Below are positions 7,035-8,747 of a DNA stretch of 8,747 nucleotides, in pieces (the first letter of the stretch is position 1; each line of letters begins with the position of its first letter). The DNA is from an uncultured Clostridia bacterium (lineage in GTDB: Bacteria; Bacillota; Clostridia; Lachnospirales; CAG-274), in the NCBI GenBank assembly GCA_910579745.1, contig CAJTVH010000083.1:1-8747 (forward strand), read 5' to 3'. The translations under genes and the position numbers were made by a program. The notes beneath the pieces are model-generated. The model saw nothing but the letters and a program-made list of their open reading frames with translations, ran no database searches and had not been told where the DNA came from.

Positions 7035-7046
7035 TTCATTCCTTGT
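7035..7046. other. Left half of the IS110 target site (LT plus GT core)
   Basis: TTCATTCCTTG (7035-7045) is identical to bridge RNA bases 7147-7157. GT at 7045-7046 is the proposed core. On the other strand these bases are the ribosome binding site and first ATG of parB, so the insertion point is immediately upstream of the parB ribosome binding site. Confidence 0.7.
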
Positions 7047-7050
7047 ATAA

Positions 7051-7056
7051 TATATT
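7051..7056 (+). promoter_or_regulatory. -10 element supplied by the IS left end (circle-junction promoter)
   Basis: TATATT (5/6 of TATAAT). In the circular junction it stands exactly 17 bases after TTGACT of the right end (8621-8626): 11 bases of right end, GT core, 4 bases of left end. Transcription would begin near 7063, just ahead of the first hairpin of the bridge RNA. In the linear insertion the -35 is lost. Confidence 0.6.
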
Positions 7057-7062
7057 TAGGTT

Positions 7063-7312
7063 GATAAGGGAGCCTATCTCCCAAAATTAACTGTATAATT
7101 ATTCATCAAAACGATGTATAATTAAGTTATTAGATAGAGGACGTCGTTCATTCCTTGAGAAGGTATAAACTATCTCGTACTTGAAAGACTGACGCCTCTT
7201 TCTGATAAACTGATTACGAATAAGTTGGATGTCGGCAGCGTTTGCTGCACTTCGGATATAGAACAAGGCGGTAACGTTTATCAGATAAGAGGAACTATCT
7301 AAAATCTTTTTT
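7063..7312 (+). ncRNA. IS110 bridge RNA (target- and donor-binding loops)
   Basis: The segment folds into the expected order. A 5' hairpin is GGGAG (7068-7072)/CTCCC (7078-7082). The target loop is closed by CGTC (7142-7145)/GACG (7191-7194). Its left strand has TTCATTCCTTG (7147-7157), its tip is AAGGTA/TACTT, and its right strand has GAAAGAC (7183-7189). The donor loop is closed by a 16-bp stem with one bulge (7195-7210/7276-7292) and has AGTTGG (7223-7228) on its left strand and a GCAGC-GTTT-GCTGC tip (7235-7248). An outer stem TTAGATAG (7130-7137)/CTATCTAA (7295-7302) is followed by T6 (7307-7312), a possible 3' end. Bridge RNAs direct the recombinase to both DNA partners. Ends are approximate; TATAAT boxes at 7094 and 7117 could give shorter forms. 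A right-donor guide was not found. Confidence 0.78.
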
Positions 7313-7314
7313 AT

Positions 7315-7320
7315 AGGTGA
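7315..7320 (+). promoter_or_regulatory. Ribosome binding site of the IS110 transposase
   Basis: AGGTGA, five bases before ATG 7326. It favours that start over the in-frame GTG at 7317, which lies inside this site. Confidence 0.6.
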
Positions 7321-7325
7321 AAAAT

Positions 7326-8507
7326 ATGCTTTATTTAGGAATTGATATTGGCAAACGAAATCACATAGCTTCTTTGATTGATGAAAACTCTAAAGTATTA
7401 TTCAAAGCTTTTTCTTTTAGTAATACTTTAGATGGCGCAAACAATCTTCTTGAAAAGCTTTCAATATACATAAACGCTCAAAGTGACGTTGAAATCGGAA
7501 TGGAAGCAACCGGACATTATTGGCTGTCAGTGTACTCGTTTTTGATTGAAAACAAGTATACCGTTCATGTTGTAAATCCAATTCAGACTGACGGCTGGCG
7601 CAAAGGAACCGAAATAAGAAAACGTAAAACAGATATTATTGATTCTGTTTTAATTGCGGATTTGATTCGTTACGGCAATTTCAACGAAACTTCTCTGTCT
7701 GATGAAGATACAATGTCACTCCGTAATTTATCACGGTTTCGCAATTATCTCGTTTCTTCAATTGGAGATTTAAAGCGCAAAGTTATATGTGTTCTTGACC
7801 AGACACTTCCCGAGTATTCAGCTGTTTTTTCGAATATATTCGGAGAAACCTCAAAAGAGCTTTTACTACGTTTTCAAACTGCCGATGATTTTGAAAATAT
7901 TTCTTCAAATCAGCTTGATGAACTTCTTGAAAAAGTTTCTTTTAAACAGTTTACTAAAAATAAAGTTACACAAATTTCAAAACTTGCGGCTAACTCTTTT
8001 GGTCTTAAATTTTGCCAAAACAGTTTTTCATTACAGCTTAGGCTTCTTCTTGAACAAATTAAATTCATTGAAGCTCAGGTATCTGATGTTGATAATGAGA
8101 TTTCTGTTATACTTGATAAAATTAAATCTCCTATAACTACCATACCCGGTATCGCCAATGTTACCGCTGCTGTTATTCTTGGTGAAATCGGTGATATATC
8201 AAGATTTTCAAACGCTTCAAAGCTTGCCGCGTACGCCGGTATCGACACTTCTGTCAGTCAATCCGGAAGCTATGTGTCCTCAAACAACAAAATGAGTAAA
8301 CGAGGTTCTCCGTATCTTAGAAAAGCTTTGTTTTAAGCGGCTTTAATTGCTGCTTTTCATGACCCTGTCTTTTCCGCTTTTTATCAAAAGAAACGGAATG
8401 AAGGTAAGCATCACTTAACCTCTGTCGGCGCTGTTGCTCGAAAACTTTGCAATACTATTTTCTCTGTTCTCAAAAATAATACTCCTTATGAGATTCAGCT
8501 TAAATAA
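7326..8507 (+). pseudogene. IS110-family transposase (bridge-RNA-guided recombinase), interrupted by an in-frame stop
   Basis: From ATG 7326 the frame gives 336 aa to TAA 8334-8336. The same frame then continues for 56 residues (AALIAAFHDPVFSAFYQKKR...) to TAA 8505-8507, and that continuation is the expected C-terminus of the family. The RuvC-like DEDD domain shows D7 in LGIDIGK, E60 in EATGHYW, and D103/D106 in KTDIIDS. A helical region follows to about 265. The Transposase_20 domain has ITTIPGIANVTAAVILGEIG (270-289), AYAGID and QSG, whose serine (S313) is the expected nucleophile. The stop falls in RKALF-stop-AALIAA, where a sense codon such as CAA would be natural (a C-to-T change). All catalytic residues precede the stop, but the last helices are lost, so activity is doubtful. 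A sequencing error cannot be excluded. Confidence 0.88.
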
Positions 8508-8536
8508 TAACTTGTTTTTCCATATATTGGCTTTTT

Positions 8537-8561
8537 GGCTTGAAAACCCTCAAGCCTTTTT
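8537..8561 (+). terminator. Rho-independent terminator after the transposase
   Basis: GGCTTGA (8537-8543), a 6-base loop, TCAAGCC (8550-8556), then five T. It lies 30 bases after the natural transposase stop and inside the inferred right end of the element. Confidence 0.75.
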
Positions 8562-8620
8562 CGCTTGCATAATTATTCTGTTTTTTTGCATATTTTTTCT
8601 TTATTTTTTTCATTTTTCTA

Positions 8621-8626
8621 TTGACT
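8621..8626 (+). promoter_or_regulatory. -35 element in the IS right end (circle-junction promoter)
   Basis: TTGACT (5/6 of TTGACA) lies 11 bases before the right GT core. It pairs with TATATT of the left end only when the ends are joined. Confidence 0.55.
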
Positions 8627-8637
8627 TTTTATAGTTG

Positions 8638-8644
8638 GTCTTTC
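8638..8644. other. Right half of the IS110 target site (GT core plus RT)
   Basis: GTCTTTC is fully complementary to bridge RNA bases 7183-7189 (GAAAGAC) on the right strand of the target loop. It starts with the proposed GT core. Confidence 0.65.
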
Positions 8645-8747
8645 CCCTTTCTTTTTCACAATACTTTCTGGTGTACAGTCAATCTCTGAAAATACCATTT
8701 TCTTGATCCTGTCATTATTAGTTGAGTTTCTGACTTCCTTGTTTTCT
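8640..8747 (-). other. Former upstream region of parB; open frame of unknown identity
   Basis: This is the DNA on the far side of the insertion. On the minus strand one frame is open across all of it and, in the present arrangement, ends at a TAG inside the IS (8618-8620). With the IS removed, the same frame runs without a stop into the parB ATG codons (...KKKGERQGMKMGIANN). Residues include RIKKMVFSEIDCTPESIVKK; no family was recognised and it does not resemble a ParA C-terminus. It could be an N-terminal extension of ParB, the end of an upstream gene fused by chance, or a non-coding leader. A second frame is also open for 29 codons, so coding is unproven. Confidence 0.3.

Larger units (their letters stand above)
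7045..8639 (+). mobile_element. IS110-family insertion sequence (IS110 group, about 1.59 kb)
   Basis: The element has one transposase gene of the DEDD/Transposase_20 type and a structured 5' noncoding segment, with no terminal inverted repeats, as in the IS110 group that carries its bridge RNA upstream of the transposase. Boundaries are inferred at GT cores 7045-7046 and 8638-8639. Three observations agree on them: the first RNA loop matches the left flank (11 nt) and is complementary to the right flank (7 nt); the second loop has AGTTGG, identical to the right end 8633-8638; and joining the ends makes a promoter with a 17-base spacer. Orientation is opposite to parB, which it cuts from its upstream region. 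The transposase has a nonsense codon, so this copy probably cannot move without help in trans. Confidence 0.85.

Noticed and set aside
7034..7084. N-terminal extension of parB from TTG 7084
   Set aside because: Bases beyond 7046 belong to the IS left end. ATG 7033 with AAGGA at six bases is the natural start.
7256..7264. ATATAGAAC as the right-donor guide of the bridge RNA
   Set aside because: Only the core AC, a wobble and a displaced ATAT pair with the left-end sequence; not enough to call.
7789..8136. Open frame inside the transposase in another frame
   Set aside because: It is low-complexity Leu/Phe/Lys-rich and overlaps conserved transposase sequence; a shadow.
7092..8578. A 12/13-base near-identical pair (TGTATAATTATTC at 7092-7104 and TGCATAATTATTC at 8566-8578) as the IS ends
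   Set aside because: The guide-to-flank matches and the 17-base junction promoter both place the ends further out, at 7045 and 8639. The pair is AT-rich and is probably subterminal or chance.
8434..8634. 66-aa hydrophobic open frame over the IS right end
   Set aside because: Phe/Leu richness comes from T-rich DNA. It overlaps the true transposase C-terminal frame and a terminator and has no ribosome binding site.

Overview
The window is AT-rich with strong AAGGAGG-type ribosome binding sites, sigma-70-like TTGAnn/TATAAT promoters and short gene gaps. The protein families (RelB/YoeB toxin-antitoxin, XRE regulator, ComEC-like hydrolase with a C-terminal zinc knuckle, plasmid/ICE-type ParB, IS110 transposase) suggest a gut-type Firmicute (Clostridia), probably an accessory or mobile region. 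The assignment rests on style and family only.

Region 1 (1-4091, minus strand) reads as one defence operon from a good promoter at 4063-4091. In transcription order it holds a 932-aa SNF2/RapA-type helicase, a RelB-like antitoxin overlapping a YoeB toxin, and the first 211 residues of a type III Mod-like adenine methyltransferase that runs off the left edge. A res nuclease subunit would be expected further left but is not in view.

Region 2 (4125-6137) holds an XRE-family regulator (minus) with its own terminator, and divergently a membrane-anchored metallo-beta-lactamase-fold hydrolase (plus). The hydrolase is closed by a perfect 18-bp bidirectional terminator that also serves the convergent parB.

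Region 3 (6136-7033, minus) is a ParB partition gene broken by one extra copy of a 4-bp repeat, (CAAG)3. Just upstream of the HTH codons it contains a perfect 16+1+16 palindrome, a candidate parS or operator.

Region 4 (7045-8639, plus) is an IS110-family element inserted directly against the parB ribosome binding site. Its transposase carries all the expected catalytic residues but has an in-frame TAA 57 codons before its natural end. The 5' noncoding segment folds like a bridge RNA. One strand of its first loop matches 11 nt of the left flank, and the other strand is complementary to 7 nt of the right flank, so the insertion site and a GT core can be read from the sequence. Joining the two ends creates a TTGACT-N17-TATATT promoter. 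The last ~108 bases (8640-8747) are the other half of the interrupted target; rejoined, their minus-strand frame runs open into parB.

The most notable results are the decodable bridge RNA with its actual target, the large palindrome in parB, and the helicase / toxin-antitoxin / methyltransferase arrangement.
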